A DNA stretch of 64,000 nucleotides from Pseudophaeomoniella oleicola (GCA_003868215.1 QWDQ01000030.1:124001-188000), one strand, 5' to 3'. Positions 1 to 12,097 are shown, counted from the first letter of the stretch. Program-made: numbers and translations. The notes: generated from the sequence alone by a model not told the origin.

Positions 1-312
1 CATTAATTTGGATTCGATGAAATGGTCTCTTTGAGCTTCTGGGTTTATGATATTGTAACCACTGCCCTACGTATTGGTGTTGCGCTCTCCCTTGTAAAGG
101 ACGTGCGGAGTTAAATCGTACGGTCCGCGGAACTTGAGCTTCAGCGTCTCAAAAAGTTCGTCAAACTATTACTACAAAGAACAGGATCTGTCCTGGCCTT
201 TAACATGGTATAACTCTAGATTCTGCCCCTGAGAATGAGATGCGACTTCTCACATACAACTGACTAGAGGGGTTTGCGCATACAGTAACAGACCATGCGA
301 TAAGTCCTTGTC
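1..312. other. Upstream spacer of CFT2
   Basis: No open frame here resembles a protein. The segment runs up to the CFT2 start codon and presumably holds its promoter and leader. I see no repeat or RNA gene in it. Confidence 0.5.
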
Positions 313-3242
313 ATGTTTACCTTTCAACCTCTCCTCGGTGCACAAACCAACTCGACCGCGTCGCAATCCATCCTTGAGCTTGATGGAGGCGTGAAGGTAC
401 TCGTCGATGTCGGCTGGGATGATGACTTTGATGTCCGACAGCTTGCTGAGCTCGAAAAGTGATTGTTATCCCTCTGGCTTCTTAGACGAGTTCTGACGTG
501 AACAGGCACCTTTCGACTCTCTCATTCATCCTCTTAACGCACGCAACCAAATCGCACCTCGGCGCCTATGTCCATTGTTGCAAGCATTTTCCGATATTCA
601 CCCAAATCCCTGTTTATGCTACAAATCCTGTCATAGACTTCGGGCGCACTTTACTCCACGACATTTACCATTCTACTCCTTTAGCCGCGACGTTTGTTCC
701 TCTGAGAGGCACTCAAGCTGATACCTCTTCGGCTGTCCCCGACGATGCCGCGAAGTCTAACATCTTCCTCCAAGCTCCAGCTGCAGAGGAAATCACTCGT
801 TATTTCTCGCTCATTACTCCCCTGAAATATTCCCAACCACACCTGCCATCTGCATCACCATTTTCACCACCGCTCGAAGGCCTGACGCTTACAGCATACA
901 ACTCTGGCCATACAATCGGAGGAACAATATGGCATATACAGCATGGCATGGAGTCTATCGTCTACGCAGTGGACTGGCATCAAGCACGTGAGAATGTGAT
1001 TGGCGGGGCGGCATGGTTTGGAGGTATTGGAGGGGCTGAAGTAATCGAACAGCTTCGAAAGCCAACAGCGTTGGTCTGTAGCAGCAAGAATGGTGACAAA
1101 ATTGCCTTGGCCGGTGGACGCAAGAAGAGAGACGATTTGCTACTGGCCCACATCAGGAGCAGCCTCGCAAAAGGTGGGACAGTCTTGATTCCGTCAGATT
1201 CCAGTGCGCGTGTCTTGGAACTGGCGTACATGCTGGAAAGAGCATGGCAAGAAACAGACGATCAGACATTAAAGAGTGCCAGGATCTACCTAGCAAGCAG
1301 ATCTGCGGTGGCTACCATGCGACATGCCCGAAGCCTTCTAGAGTGGATGGATGACAGTATTTCCCGAGAATTCGGCGGTGATGACGAGGGAATGGTAAAG
1401 ACGCAACAGCGGCCGGGTGGTAGGCAAGTGAATGGCCAGTCAACAAGCCCAGGAAGACCATTTGAATTTAGAAACGTGAAACTCGTGGAGCGCAAAACAC
1501 AATTTGAGCGTATGATGAAGGCTCAAGGGCCGCGAGTGATCATGGCTTCTGATGTATCGCTTGAATGGGGATTCTCGAAAGCGGCACTACGCCACATCTG
1601 TCAGCAGCCAGAGAATCTCGTCCTTCTCACTGAAAGACTGGCTCCTGTTGACGGGTCAAGAGACAGCAATCTTTGCCAAACCCTCTGGAAGTGGTTTGAG
1701 GAACGTCGAGATGGAGTTGCCGTAGAAACCAGTAGTTCTGGTGAGCACGTTGAGCAGGTACATACCGGAGGCCGGGAGCTCGAGATCCAAGAGGTACAAC
1801 GGCAACCCTTGACACCTGAAGAAGAGCAGACATATCAACAATATATCGCGACGCAGAGGCAGCTGCAAACATCGTTGCAATCAAAAAATGATGCAACCGC
1901 ATCGAATGAGGATGAAGCTGCCGATGATGCCTCCAGCAGTTCCTCTGAAGACTCGGACGACGAGCATCAGGGTCGAACATTAAACGTAAGCGCTGCTCTA
2001 GGTCATGCTGCGAGGAGTAAAGCTGGTTTAAGCGACAAGGACCTTGGGGTAAATATACTTCTGAGACGAAAAGGTGTATATGACTTCGATGTGAGGGGCA
2101 AGAAGGGGAGGCAAGCAGTGTTCCCGTACGTCCAACCCATAAAACGTGGGTGCGATGACTTCGGCGAAATTATCAGACCCGAAGATTTCCTCAGAGCTGA
2201 AGAGAAAGAAGATGTGGACCAAAGCGCTGACGTGCCTCAAACTCGCCTTGGACAAAAGCGCAAATGGGAGGAAGAGAGCAAAGCTCGCGGGAAGTATAAG
2301 AAGCAGCACATCGGAAAAGGTCATGGGGAAGCAGATGCAGTCGGCATGAATGGCACCAATGCGACAGTCGGCTTACAGGAGTCGGATAGTTCAGATGATG
2401 AAGAGGAGACGCTTGACATTCAGGGTCCTTCCAAGGCGCTCTTCGCCTCAACTATCGTCGCGGTCAACGCGCGTCTAGCCTTTGTCGACTTTTCCGGTAT
2501 TCACGACCAGCGAAGCTTGCAAATGCTTATTCCCCTTATCAGCCCGAGAAAACTGATTCTGATCGGAGGTACGCAAGCTGAAACTTCTGCTTTGGCACAT
2601 GATTGCAGGGGTCTACTGGCTTCTAAGGAGCGTAGTTCAAGTGAGGCAGCTGCGGATATACTGGTGCCGTCCAATGGCAAGGTTGTCGATGCCAGCGTGG
2701 ATACAAACGCGTGGGTTGTCAAACTGACTAGAGCACTCGTGAAGCGCTTGCATTGGCAAAATGTTCGCAACATCGGCGTTGTAACGTTGACTGGTTTACT
2801 CAAAGGAGAAATACCCACCTCTGAAGACATTATTGGCAACAAACCCAAGAAGCCAAAGGTTGCTAAGGAGGAACCAGACGATGATTCGACTGAGACTCCA
2901 GGCGAAGCCGACGGGAAGGAGGTAAATCCGGTCCTCGATGTAGTACCGGTCAATGTCGCAGCGGCAACACGGCTCGTTGCCCACCCAGTCCATGTTGGCG
3001 ATCTTCGTTTAGCCGAACTGCGAAGGTTGATGCAGTCGGCTGGCCACGCTGCAGAGTTTCGCGGTGAAGGAACGCTGCTTGTTGATGGCTCTATCGCGGT
3101 TCGGAAGTTGGCCACAGGCAAGGTTGTTGTGGAAGGAGCGCCCCTTACAAACGCAGACTCACATCTGACTCAGAACGGTAGTATCTTCAACCAAGTCAAA
3201 CAGAAGATCTACCAAGAACTTGCGGTTATCACGGGAGCATGA
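313..3242 (+). CDS. CFT2: Cleavage and polyadenylation factor subunit Cft2 (CPSF-100 homologue)
   Basis: Exons 313-458 and 506-3242, with a 47-nt intron, give 960 residues. The start is at 313 because the N-terminus MFTFQPLLGA followed by LELDGGVKVLVDVGWD matches the family exactly and needs the spliced first exon. The protein has an N-terminal metallo-beta-lactamase fold. Its HxHxDH metal motif is replaced by THATKSHLGAY, as is normal for CPSF-100/Cft2, which is thought to be catalytically inactive beside the nuclease Ysh1/CPSF-73. A beta-CASP segment follows (IPSDSSARVLELAYML). An acidic Ser/Asp linker lies near residues 515-540, with basic stretches after it, then the conserved C-terminal domain. 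It works in the nucleus in pre-mRNA 3' end cleavage and polyadenylation. Family identity is very secure. The linker lengths are typical for filamentous fungi. Confidence 0.95.
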
Positions 3243-3562
3243 GCCATCGGGTTTGCATTTGACTCGAACGATCGAAAGCTGAAAGGATAGGGAGTACGAC
3301 CCGCGGTTGCAAGCGCTTAACGTCAAAGTTGATTCGACTTCGCCGTTTCACAAGGCTCAACACTTGTTACACCAGATCGATCAGCTGTCTTACACAACAT
3401 ATACACCGCCCTTTATGTGCTGTTTGCCTTGTGGAACAGCCTACAATCATGGAACGATCGGTGCAAGATATCTTCGCTCTCATAACTTCCCAGCTCCCTC
3501 TCTTCTCTGTCTGTGATGCCACCAATTCGTAATACTGAACATAACCACGGGCAATCTACACC
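3243..3562. other. Spacer between CFT2 and a small unknown gene
   Basis: It contains short open frames (around 3307-3532) with no recognisable motif. It probably holds the CFT2 terminator and the next promoter. No repeat was seen. Confidence 0.4.
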
Positions 3563-4291
3563 ATGGCTTCAGGAACACCAAATTTCCACTATATCACGAC
3601 GGATGGTCTGCCACCGAATGGCGGTTTAGCTCCTGGCCAACGCTCTACGAGCACGGCAACACCACCACCGTCATTCTGGCCTGTAGCAACATTTGGGTCA
3701 TCGGGTCCTCCGCCTCCCTATACTCCAATCCCAACTATTCCAGCGGTGCCTGGCCCGTTCTGGGTCTCGGGCGTATGCCAGCCTGTCGTAACCCCATTCT
3801 CTCCGCCATCCATGTCGGTCCCCAATCACCCTCCCATGTTAAATACGACCCCTCGGCAAGCGACAACCGGTCATCCCATTCATGGGCCTTCGTATAGAGA
3901 TCGCTGCGCTGATGGTGGCGAGCGGTTTCCTGAGAGCGTTGAATTTGTGCTTCCCTACCTCAACTGTCGCATACACGTTATTGAAAGGCACGTTCGGCCA
4001 TGGCTTTCGCCTGGACAAAGCTTCCAGTGGCGCTCTTTCTGGTGCCCCGTCAGCGTCTCTGTCAATGAGTTGATCCGTCACCTGCATGCACCAGAAGTTG
4101 GCAGCCCAGGAACCCGTGACACGGACTTCTGGATTGGCGAAGTCGTTGAGGCTGGTGATGGTGTCTGGCTCCAGGGTTCGTCTTATCACTTGAATCACGA
4201 GATAGCAGCAGAGACCATGAAGGAGGTAGGCTGGGGATGGGACAGGGGGATGAATTGGCCTATCTGGCTGGCAGTATGGAAATCGCGTTAG
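3563..4291 (+). CDS. Uncharacterised proline-rich protein, 242 aa
   Basis: Single-exon gene beginning ATGGCTTCAGG. The first half (about residues 1-105) is low-complexity, rich in Pro, Thr, Gly and Ser, and probably disordered. The second half (about 120-242) looks like a compact folded domain. It contains FVLPYLNCRIHVI, then SVNELIRHLHAP, FWIGEVVEAGDGVWLQG, and a Trp-rich end GWGWDRGMNWPIWLAVWK. I recall unnamed conserved ascomycete proteins with a similar end (a Gly-Trp run followed by PxWLxV), but no function is known to me and none is assigned. There is no signal peptide or membrane segment. The mix of a disordered Pro-rich arm and a small domain would suit an adaptor, but that is a guess. 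The length and amino-acid pattern of the C-terminal half support a real gene. Confidence 0.7.
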   Translation: MASGTPNFHYITTDGLPPNGGLAPGQRSTSTATPPPSFWPVATFGSSGPPPPYTPIPTIPAVPGPFWVSGVCQPVVTPFSPPSMSVPNHPPMLNTTPRQATTGHPIHGPSYRDRCADGGERFPESVEFVLPYLNCRIHVIERHVRPWLSPGQSFQWRSFWCPVSVSVNELIRHLHAPEVGSPGTRDTDFWIGEVVEAGDGVWLQGSSYHLNHEIAAETMKEVGWGWDRGMNWPIWLAVWKSR

Positions 4292-4959
4292 CAGGGTGCA
4301 AATGCCATGTTATGCTGGCCGGAAGCTGGACTACATTGATTGGCTTCTTGGGTACAGAACTTGACGGGATATGGGTTGCTACGACCGCGTCGAGGCTTCG
4401 ATGGACATCATGTTAAAGAAACTATGTTATTGCTTTGAGGTCTGGAAGCTATCCATCACTGCTGTTGTAACAGCCATTCCGCCATCCTTGCTTTCCAGAG
4501 GAGGTCCTGTACACTATACTTAGCTGCAGCGCGACTTGTGGGCTAGCAGCTTTTACTGCTGGTTTTGTTGAGCATGTATACTATGTCTTCTCTAGCATAT
4601 CAAGACTAACGTCTTTGTGTTTGCCCTGAGCACTCCATCCCCCTTGGGGTTGTGCAATTGTGTAGCGTGCACATGTAGTCGCGTCGTCTCTCATATCCAA
4701 TTAATGATAAGTCCCGCAGGAGATATGACGCATGCGGGGTCGGATCTCAGATCAAGGACTTGTCCGGTGTATTTATTACAAGTGAGATCTTGACCTTCAG
4801 TATTCATGTATCCGTGAGCATTGCAAGTGCTTATAACCAAACCCATCATTACAATTTATCCGCTTCTCGTAATCATCATCTTCGAGACCGATACAACATC
4901 ACGATCCCTTCAGACTCGGAGATTGTGAACAGAGAGACTTTCGCTCTGAACATATCATC
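4292..4959. other. Spacer before the SDR gene
   Basis: No gene could be supported. The last 200 bases carry a short open frame that is probably the leader of the downstream gene, with pyrimidine-rich ATCATC runs near 4845-4885. No RNA gene or repeat stands out. Confidence 0.4.
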
Positions 4960-6155
4960 ATGCCTCCTAAGGTATTCGTGTATGTAATCTCTCTCTCTCT
5001 CTCGCGTCTTTCTTTCTTAGATCTAGGCCACTTTCAGAAGCTGACCGGTGGACGCCTGATTGCAGATTGGGTGTGACGGGTTTCGTTGGAGGGGATGCCG
5101 TATATACCATCACGAAGGCACACCCTGATTGGGAGCTCACGTGCATGGTCCGAAACAGCGGGAAGGGTGCCAAGGTGGCAGCACAGTATCCAAAGATCAG
5201 ATTGGTGTACGGCACATTGGACTCAGTAGACCTTATCGCTGATGAGGCTGCAAAGGCAGATATTGTCTACAGTAAGAACAATTCGGCCTTCCCAAGGTAG
5301 AGTCCCCATATCTAATCACTTTACTTTCCAGCATTCGCCGACTGCGATCACCTGGCATCTGCAGAAGCAGTCGTCAAAGGTCTCCAATCCAAGACGACAC
5401 CTTCTTGGCTTATTCACACATCAGGTACTGGAATTCTCACATGGGAGACACAAGACCTTGGAGCATACGGCAAACCCTTACCCAAGGTTTACAATGACTT
5501 TGAGGGTATTGAAGAACTGACCTCTTTACCCGATCACGCTGTGCATAGAAATGTGGACAAGGTCGTGCTTGCCGCAGGTAATGATCTTATCCATACAGCA
5601 ATCGTTTGTCCGCCTACAATCTTTGGCGTCGGCCGTGGCCCAGACAATGTGGACAGCATTCAAGCCAATGGAGTTGCCCGAGAGTTTTTGAAGCATGGCG
5701 AAGGGTTCAGCGTTCGAGGAAGCGAGAATATCTGGTGCCAAATCCACGTACAGGACCTTTCGAGCCTATACCTTCTTCTAGGGGAGGCTGCCGAACGCGG
5801 TGGTGAGCCCGCGACTTGGAACAATGAGGGTTACTACCTTGCCGAGCAGGGAACGTATGTCTGGAACGAAGTCATCACGAAGGCTACAGAACATGCCCAT
5901 GAACTGGGTCTCGTCAAGTCTGCAGCAGTGCGATCATTGGAGCCGGAAGAGATCAACAAGTTCTCGCCATCCTTCATAGCGTATTGTGGAAGCAACAGTA
6001 TCGGTGATGCGATTCGAGCAAGGAAGTTGTTAAACTGGACGCCGAGCGATAGAAAACTCCTGGGTACTATCCCGGAGGTGGTAGAGAGGGAGGCACGGAA
6101 AATGGGATTGACCAAGTCTCATGGAGAGCGAGTGGCTGAGGAGGTGAAGTTCTAA
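4960..6155 (+). CDS. Extended short-chain dehydrogenase / NAD(P)-dependent epimerase-like protein
   Basis: Three exons, 4960-4979, 5066-5271 and 5332-6155, give 349 residues. The spliced N-terminus MPPKVFVLGVTGFVGGDAV holds the Rossmann GxxGxxG-type dinucleotide motif right at the start, which fixes both the tiny first exon (20 nt) and the GTATGT donor. A strand ending in LIHTSGTG and a later segment AIVCPPTIFGVGRG are typical of the extended SDR/nucleoside-diphosphate-sugar epimerase-like fold. QIHVQDLSSLYLLL resembles the HVxDLA segment of that group. The substrate is unknown. Fungal members are usually annotated only as NAD-dependent epimerase/dehydratase or NmrA-like proteins. No targeting signal was seen, so it is probably cytosolic. 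Intron 1 carries a (CT)7 tract. Confidence 0.85.
4989..5002. repeat. (CT)7 microsatellite in intron 1 of the SDR gene
   Basis: Seven uninterrupted CT units lie just downstream of the 5' splice site. They could serve as a pyrimidine tract or simply be a length-variable microsatellite. Confidence 0.8.
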
Positions 6156-6665
6156 GAATATCGTATTATTTGAGCGAGAGGCAGCAGCGAAGAAGGGAAA
6201 GAGGATGAAGCAGTTTGAACGCCAAAGCGTAATACCGTTAACACACGATATCCTAATTAGAAGAAAAGGATTGCTCAATTGCACTGCCATATTGCGATCA
6301 TTGTATGCCTGCATATTAGCTGCGTGAGGTACACAATATGAGAACAGGCTGATTTTGTTTATCCCCTTTTACAGTATCCTCCCCTTTCTCACTGCCTACT
6401 AAGTTACGATATTAATTATTAACAGTTACTATGGTAAACCACCAAAAGTTCTGGGCGGGGTCTTCCGGGTTACAGCGGCCGTGTGAATGGTGCAGAATAA
6501 ACGTCATACTTAAAAGAGGATCGTTAAACATCGCATCGCCCGCAAGGCTGAACCTCTAGAGCTTCACCATCTTATCTTTTGTTTGCGCCATGCCAAATTG
6601 CTTTCCTGTGCGCCTTGTCCTTTGTTTGCTATCATGAGCCACCACTCGCTCTTTTTCTTCCACAG
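6156..6665. other. Spacer and leader of the Nudix gene
   Basis: No gene was recognised. The last 80 bases hold two small upstream frames: 6590-6637 (15 codons plus stop) and 6634-6690 (18 codons plus stop, overlapping the main start). A pyrimidine run ending CTTCCACAG abuts the main ATG at 6666 and looks like a 3' splice site, so a leader intron is likely. Confidence 0.5.
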
Positions 6666-7601
6666 ATGTATTCTACGAGACTACGGCTGATAAGAACTCA
6701 CCTTTTCCCTCGTTCCAAGCACTTTCACAACAACTTCCCAACGTCCTTGCGCGCAGCCAGCAGTATGTCGTCGACCTTCAACCTCCCCAACGCCAACCCT
6801 GACATACCTGTGCATATCCTCCCCACCAACCTCTCTCAGGACCAATTGCTCTCACTACCCTCCTTCAAAACCTGGCTCTCGACGCTTCAGAGTTCTCTCT
6901 CCCGCCAATCCCAACAGTCCCATCCCTTCAACCAGAGCCCATACAGCCTCCGCAGCATAACGATCCAATCGGTCGACTTCTTCGGTCACGGAGATCTAAA
7001 GCGCCTCGGATTCATCAAACTGCAGGCCGAGATCACCAACTCGAATGGAGAATATTTGCCCGGCAGCGTCTTCCTGCGCGGTGGCAGTGTGGCGATGCTC
7101 CTCATCCTCGCTCCCGAAGATCAACAAGATGAGAAGTACGTGGTCCTGACGGTGCAGCCGAGGATAGCAGCGGGAAGTCTGGGGTTTACAGAGATCCCCG
7201 CGGGCATGTTAGACGACAGCGGCACCTTCAGCGGCGGCGCAGCAAAGGAGATCAAAGAAGAAGTCGGCCTCGAAATCCCCGAAAACGAACTCATCGACAT
7301 GACCCAACTCGCCATCTCCTCTTCCTCCTCTTCCTCTTCCGCCGAACCTCTCCAGAAAGCCCTCTACCCCTCCCCCGGCGGCTCCGACGAATACATCCCC
7401 ATCTTCCTCTGGCAAAAGACCATGCCACGCTCGCAGATCGAATCTCTCAAGGGTAAACTGACCGGACTGCGCGACGACGGCGAGAAGATCACGCTGAAGA
7501 TCGCGAGGCTGGATGAGTTGTGGAAGTTGGGCGCGAGGGACGGGAAGACTTTGGCCGCGGTTGCGTTGTATCGGGGGTTGGTGGGGGAGGGGAGGATTTG
7601 A
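6666..7601 (+). CDS. Nudix hydrolase, NUDT14/NUDX14-like ADP-sugar or UDP-glucose diphosphatase
   Basis: A 311-residue frame from the first in-frame ATG. The Nudix box is GMLDDSGTFSGGAAKEIKEEVGL. It keeps the core EIKEEVGL, with Gly at the usual Glu position 7 and Lys at the usual Arg. The same pattern is normal in the NUDT14 group, where the segment PAGMLDDxGxFxG is characteristic. Downstream YPSPGGSDEYIPIFLW and GKLTGLRDDGE also match that group. Members hydrolyse nucleoside diphosphate sugars with Mg2+. A basic, Ser/Arg-rich N-terminus (MYSTRLRLIRTHLF and following, about 32 residues) could be a mitochondrial presequence. An alternative start at 6763 (MSSTFNLPN) would remove it. A run of Ser residues lies after the Nudix box. 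Confidence 0.88.
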   Translation: MYSTRLRLIRTHLFPRSKHFHNNFPTSLRAASSMSSTFNLPNANPDIPVHILPTNLSQDQLLSLPSFKTWLSTLQSSLSRQSQQSHPFNQSPYSLRSITIQSVDFFGHGDLKRLGFIKLQAEITNSNGEYLPGSVFLRGGSVAMLLILAPEDQQDEKYVVLTVQPRIAAGSLGFTEIPAGMLDDSGTFSGGAAKEIKEEVGLEIPENELIDMTQLAISSSSSSSSAEPLQKALYPSPGGSDEYIPIFLWQKTMPRSQIESLKGKLTGLRDDGEKITLKIARLDELWKLGARDGKTLAAVALYRGLVGEGRI

Positions 7602-8017
7602 GGTGGTAATAGAGTAGAAGTGGATGGGGAAGTAGATGGACCTTTTCATCGATGATGATGGAATGAAAGCCCCTTCTTATTGAAGACTTCGAGGATCAGG
7701 ATCAGGATCAGGATATACGACTTAGAAATTCTCCATTTCCATTTGGCTGGCGACCCGAATGACGCAGCATAGAGACTTACTAAACATGAATTCCTACTCA
7801 TGTGCTCACTCAAAAAGACAGAGAGATAGAGAAAAGGGGGTTTCGTAATTGGACCGAGTACTGTAATTATTCATCACCGTTCGCCAGAATGCCTGCCATT
7901 CTTTCCCGCTTCACACAAGACCCGCAAATAGTTACACAAAATGCCATAGAAAGAAACAGTGTACCTGCCTCTCACTCAAACACCCCGCTCAACGATGAAA
8001 CAGTACCACACATAGTC
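7602..8017. other. Convergent spacer between the Nudix gene and SEC8
   Basis: This is the 3' flank of both genes. It contains the AGGATC array listed separately and otherwise nothing I can recognise. Confidence 0.5.
7692..7715. repeat. AGGATC hexamer array, about four units
   Basis: Three exact AGGATC units and a fourth ending in A run head to tail, in the 3' flank of the Nudix gene. Confidence 0.85.
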
Positions 8018-11000
8018 CTAAGTATCCCACATAATCTCCTGCAAAGCCAATCCGACATCCGCCTCCCCTTTCCTCGCCCTGACCGCGTCCTCTCGGTTCT
8101 CGCTCCTGAGCCCCTCGCTAAAGCACAGCTCCAACAGGACCTTCAGTTCGTCGTAGCTGAACAGCTTCTCTGTTGTTCCGTCCTTTTGGGCGCGCGCGAA
8201 GTCGATGATTTTTTCGGGACCTTGGAGGAAGAGGTCGTAGAATTTGGTGGAGCGGTAGAGGAGGACGGTCGTGGATGAGGTGGTGGTGGTGGTGCTTTCG
8301 GTGGAGATGTGGACTATTTCGTCGTTGTTGGAGGAGGGGTCGGTGGAGGAGATTACGTCGAGGTTGCGGAGGTTTTGTTGTAGGACTAGGATGTCAAGAC
8401 CGATTCTTTGGCCACCGTAGGTGTTCATGATTTGGATGAAGGAGGCCGAGGAGACAAAGACACGGTCGATAAGGCGAGCTAGACCGGAGATTATGAAGTG
8501 CCGTTCACGACGTCCCAAGTAGGAAGATGTGTTTGTATCGAACGAGATGAGATCGGTATTCAAGTCCAAGACAGCGGGAGAGGCGGACTGAGGTGGTGAG
8601 GGGAGAACGTGGTGATATGAAGAGAGCGGCGGCAAAGGAACGGATTCTCGAGATGGGCCTGCTGGCAACGGATTAGGACCACGGAGGGCTTTGGTGAGCA
8701 TGTGTATGACTCCACAACGGATGTCGATCTGTAATGTAAGGAGGGCTCTTGTTGCAAGGTCTTTCAGTGACTGCAAAGTAGTATCGAAGGCAATGACAGA
8801 CTCGGATGTCATGGGAAGATAAACCAGCTGATTGACAGAGTCTCGTTTTTGCGTTGACCGATTGAGTGTGGAAATCAAGGTCCAGCGGCGAGACTGTGAT
8901 TGCCGCTTTGACCGCGAGTCACTATTGGAAGAGGTTATGTGTCGTAGACGGCCGAGCGATGATACCAGCCACTGCATGCTGTTGTGCAGTAATGAAAGCG
9001 ATGTGACGGATTTCGGATCTGAAATGATATCGTATGGTTCCAACGTCCTCGCTTTCGTGACGGCGATCAAGGCACTGATCTGCTCGTCTATGAGTTCCGT
9101 TCTCTCGTTTGATTGCGTGGCTTCAAGTAGGCGTAAAGTTATGTCGCGAATTTCTCCCGCTTCTGCAAAAGCAGCGGCTGCCTTCAAAGCAACTTGGTTC
9201 GATGACACACCGGCGAGCCGCGTCACGATAGCTTTGTACCAACCATAACATTTGTCGTAGTAGGTTACGAGCTGGTTAATCACCAACTGGGTGAATATTT
9301 GATCATGAGGTATCGCGTCGATCATCTTGGAGAACGAACGTATAAGAGAAAAGAAAGCGACCGTGCCCTAAGAATAATAAGCATGGTTTCTTCAGCAGAA
9401 AACAGGTGTCCGTACCTTGAATATAGGTCTTGGGGAGTATTTGGACCACTGAGGGTCCTCGGTGAATGCTTCTAGATCGATCATACTCTGCGTGCAGAGC
9501 TCGGTAATTGTTTCTTCCAGCTGAGGGTGGAAGACATTAATCAAAAAGTCGTCCAAGAAAGAAGTCAAAGTGCTCATAGCAATATCAGCGTCCGGTGGAA
9601 CAATGTCTTTCAGACGCTGTAAGAATGAGAGAGAAGGTGGAAGGAGAAGCGTCATATTGAAGACACTGGGCTCAATAAGCAGCTTATGCCCAGCAGCAGA
9701 GTTCTCTCGATCAACTTTGTTAGCTGTGCTCATTCGGCCTGCTTTGACGCGAGACTTAGAGACAAGGCCAGGTACAGAGGTTCTCAAGATCTCATCGAGA
9801 TCATCTTCCTCCTCCTTCATGGCTGTGGATTTCTTGTCCATCTCCCCTAGGCGGAACATCCGCTTGGATTTGTCCCGTTGGTGGCGGCCAAATACATTGC
9901 TGTTTTCGACCATCGTTATGCCACTGCGCAGCCCCAGATCTCCATCGGTGGCCAAATAGTCATGTAAGAGGGACCTCATTTCGCTCTGATAAAGCTTCCA
10001 GAGTTCTTTGAACCCCGTCGAGAATGTGTCTGGCTTCGGTAATTTCTCTCGGGCCACAATGCCTGTGATGACCTCATGCAAGACACGATGTCCCTCAGCT
10101 ATGGCCTCGAATTTCGAGTAAAGCGTCCACAAAAAGTCCGACAGCACGGTCCCTCTACCGTCATTGATGTCGCTCGGCAAGCTGACCTTCGCTTTGGCTT
10201 TCTTCGTGTCTCCGCGCAGATGGCTAGGATGTTTGACATCGACTTCCACATTCGTCTTTTCAACCACTCCGTATAACTCAACTGGTAATCTCTGCTCAAT
10301 CCTTGCAACTGCAGTATCTAAGTGGCCAAGCTTGTTGATCGATTCCAGTAGCATGTGTATATAGTAAAAGGTGTCCGCCTCTACGTTTCTAGATGCGTCA
10401 TCCGCAAGAGGGACGCTTGTGTCCATAGTTGACAGATAACGATAGACGGGTCTCTCCCAGGGATTGCTATTGTTTGCGGCAAGATCAGGCTTCTCTGATG
10501 AGGCTTCGTCAGTGCTGTGCTGCTTCCAGCGGTTTTGGCAGTATGGCGACTTGAGATACAAGTGATCGTGGAGCTCCTCTACGAGAATATCTGTCAAAGA
10601 TAATTCTTGATTGGAGAAGTAAGACCGGAGGTCGCTGATACCGCCTATTCCATCAAAATCTGACCTCCTGACCGTTCGCAAAGCCTCTTGCAGGACGTCT
10701 ACTGCAGTCAGGAATCTCTTCTCCGATATCCTCGCTTCAAGTTTCTCGGGAACGGCTTGTATGCTTTCAATTTGACTAAATAGCTGTAGCGTGTCATCAA
10801 ATGCTTGGGAAGATGTTGCTAGACCCTTGAGTTCCGGCTTCGTCTTCAGGAGGCCTGTCTTCGATTCGGCCAGTGCGTGCTTGAGATACCGAAGTCTACT
10901 TTGCGAGCTCTGTAGACTATTCTGGATTTTATGATATGTACCAATGGAGCTGTTGAAGTCTTGGTGGTGCTCATTCACGATGCTTTTCAAAGCCTTCTGC

Positions 11001-11545
11001 AGGTCGACATGAGTCTGCTGGAAGTCGGGCTCTTTCATTGCAAGCCCAAGCGAGCTGTTGTCCATCAACTGTAAGGCGACCTGAACAGGTATGCAGTCAT
11101 CCTTTCCCATGAACGGCCACTCTGTTTGTATGTACTGGAGCACTTCGTCCATTCTTTTCGGGGGTCTTCTACCGCCGTATTGGCCCTCGCCGTTTGCGCC
11201 ATTCCGCATACCCCGTTCCCTGCTTCTGCTGCCGTCATCGTAACCTCGTTCGGGGCGTCGGAATTCTGGTTCTTGATGGCCTTCACCTGTCGCATCGTAA
11301 CGGTTTCTGGGTCTCATTGGAGAGGTTGATGGAGGTTGAACTGGCCCTCGAGAAGGAGATTCGCCATAGCCGCCATAGCCTCCAGGTCTTCTCTCTCTAC
11401 TCGCGTAGGTGCCTATCGAGCTCGTTGACGAATTGTTATTCTGACTGTAGATGTTCTCATAGGTATTTGTCGAGGACGAAGTCGAGTAATTACCATTTGC
11501 ATATGGATTCGCATACGGGTTGGGGTTGGGGTTGCGATTGCTCAT
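8018..11545 (-). CDS. SEC8: Exocyst complex subunit Sec8 (EXOC4)
   Basis: Two exons on the minus strand, 11545-9416 and 9367-8018, with a 48-nt intron, give 1159 residues. The start at 11545 (MSNRNPNPNPYA) is the only in-frame ATG before the conserved region. The first 130 residues are Asn/Ser/Tyr/Pro-rich and probably disordered. From about residue 140 the Sec8 N-terminal domain is clear, with a coiled-coil stretch DLQKALKSIVNEHHQDFN, SSIGTYHKIQNSL and LRYLKHALAESKTGLL. Sec8 is part of the octameric exocyst that tethers secretory vesicles at growth sites such as hyphal tips, and the length suits fungal Sec8. It sits head to head with a karyopherin gene, 552 bp away, so the two may share a promoter region. 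Confidence 0.93.
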
Positions 11546-12097
11546 GCTGACCGCGGACGAGTAATGGCATATGCATGTAGATGAGGATGATACAGACTCT
11601 GAATAAGCTGTGTACGTTGTATGTACATCATGACACGTATACAGCCATCTGTACAATGTCGCCGGATATCAAGATCCCAAATTGCAGTCCAGGAGGTTTA
11701 TTTAGATACACGAACACGAATGTATTCTATGACTTGAACCCATTAACTTGTACTGTACCGAATATATGGAGCTGCTGCTACTCCGCGTTTGAGCTTCGTT
11801 GCAGCAAATACAATTGGAGAAGCGACTTCCACGATATAATTAATTAATATTTACTGTACATTGGCTGTCGAACAAACAAAGGATCCACGCCGCCAAAGTG
11901 CTCCAATATTGTCACTGGCAATCGCACTTTGTTTGGATTCCTAGGAACATGACAGAGAATTCCCCTCGAAGTTCTCGTTTAAACATGTCAGTACTGGAAG
12001 GCCGAAGAAAGTATTGACAATGTCGTAGCCCGCGACTCTGCAATTCCTGCTGTGGTAGTCTCGATTTTCTTCTACGTCAAAGTTGATAAGAGCCGAT
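11546..12097. other. Divergent promoter region, SEC8 / karyopherin
   Basis: 552 bases between two divergent starts. No coding segment could be supported. It is moderately AT-rich around 11690-11860. Confidence 0.5.
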
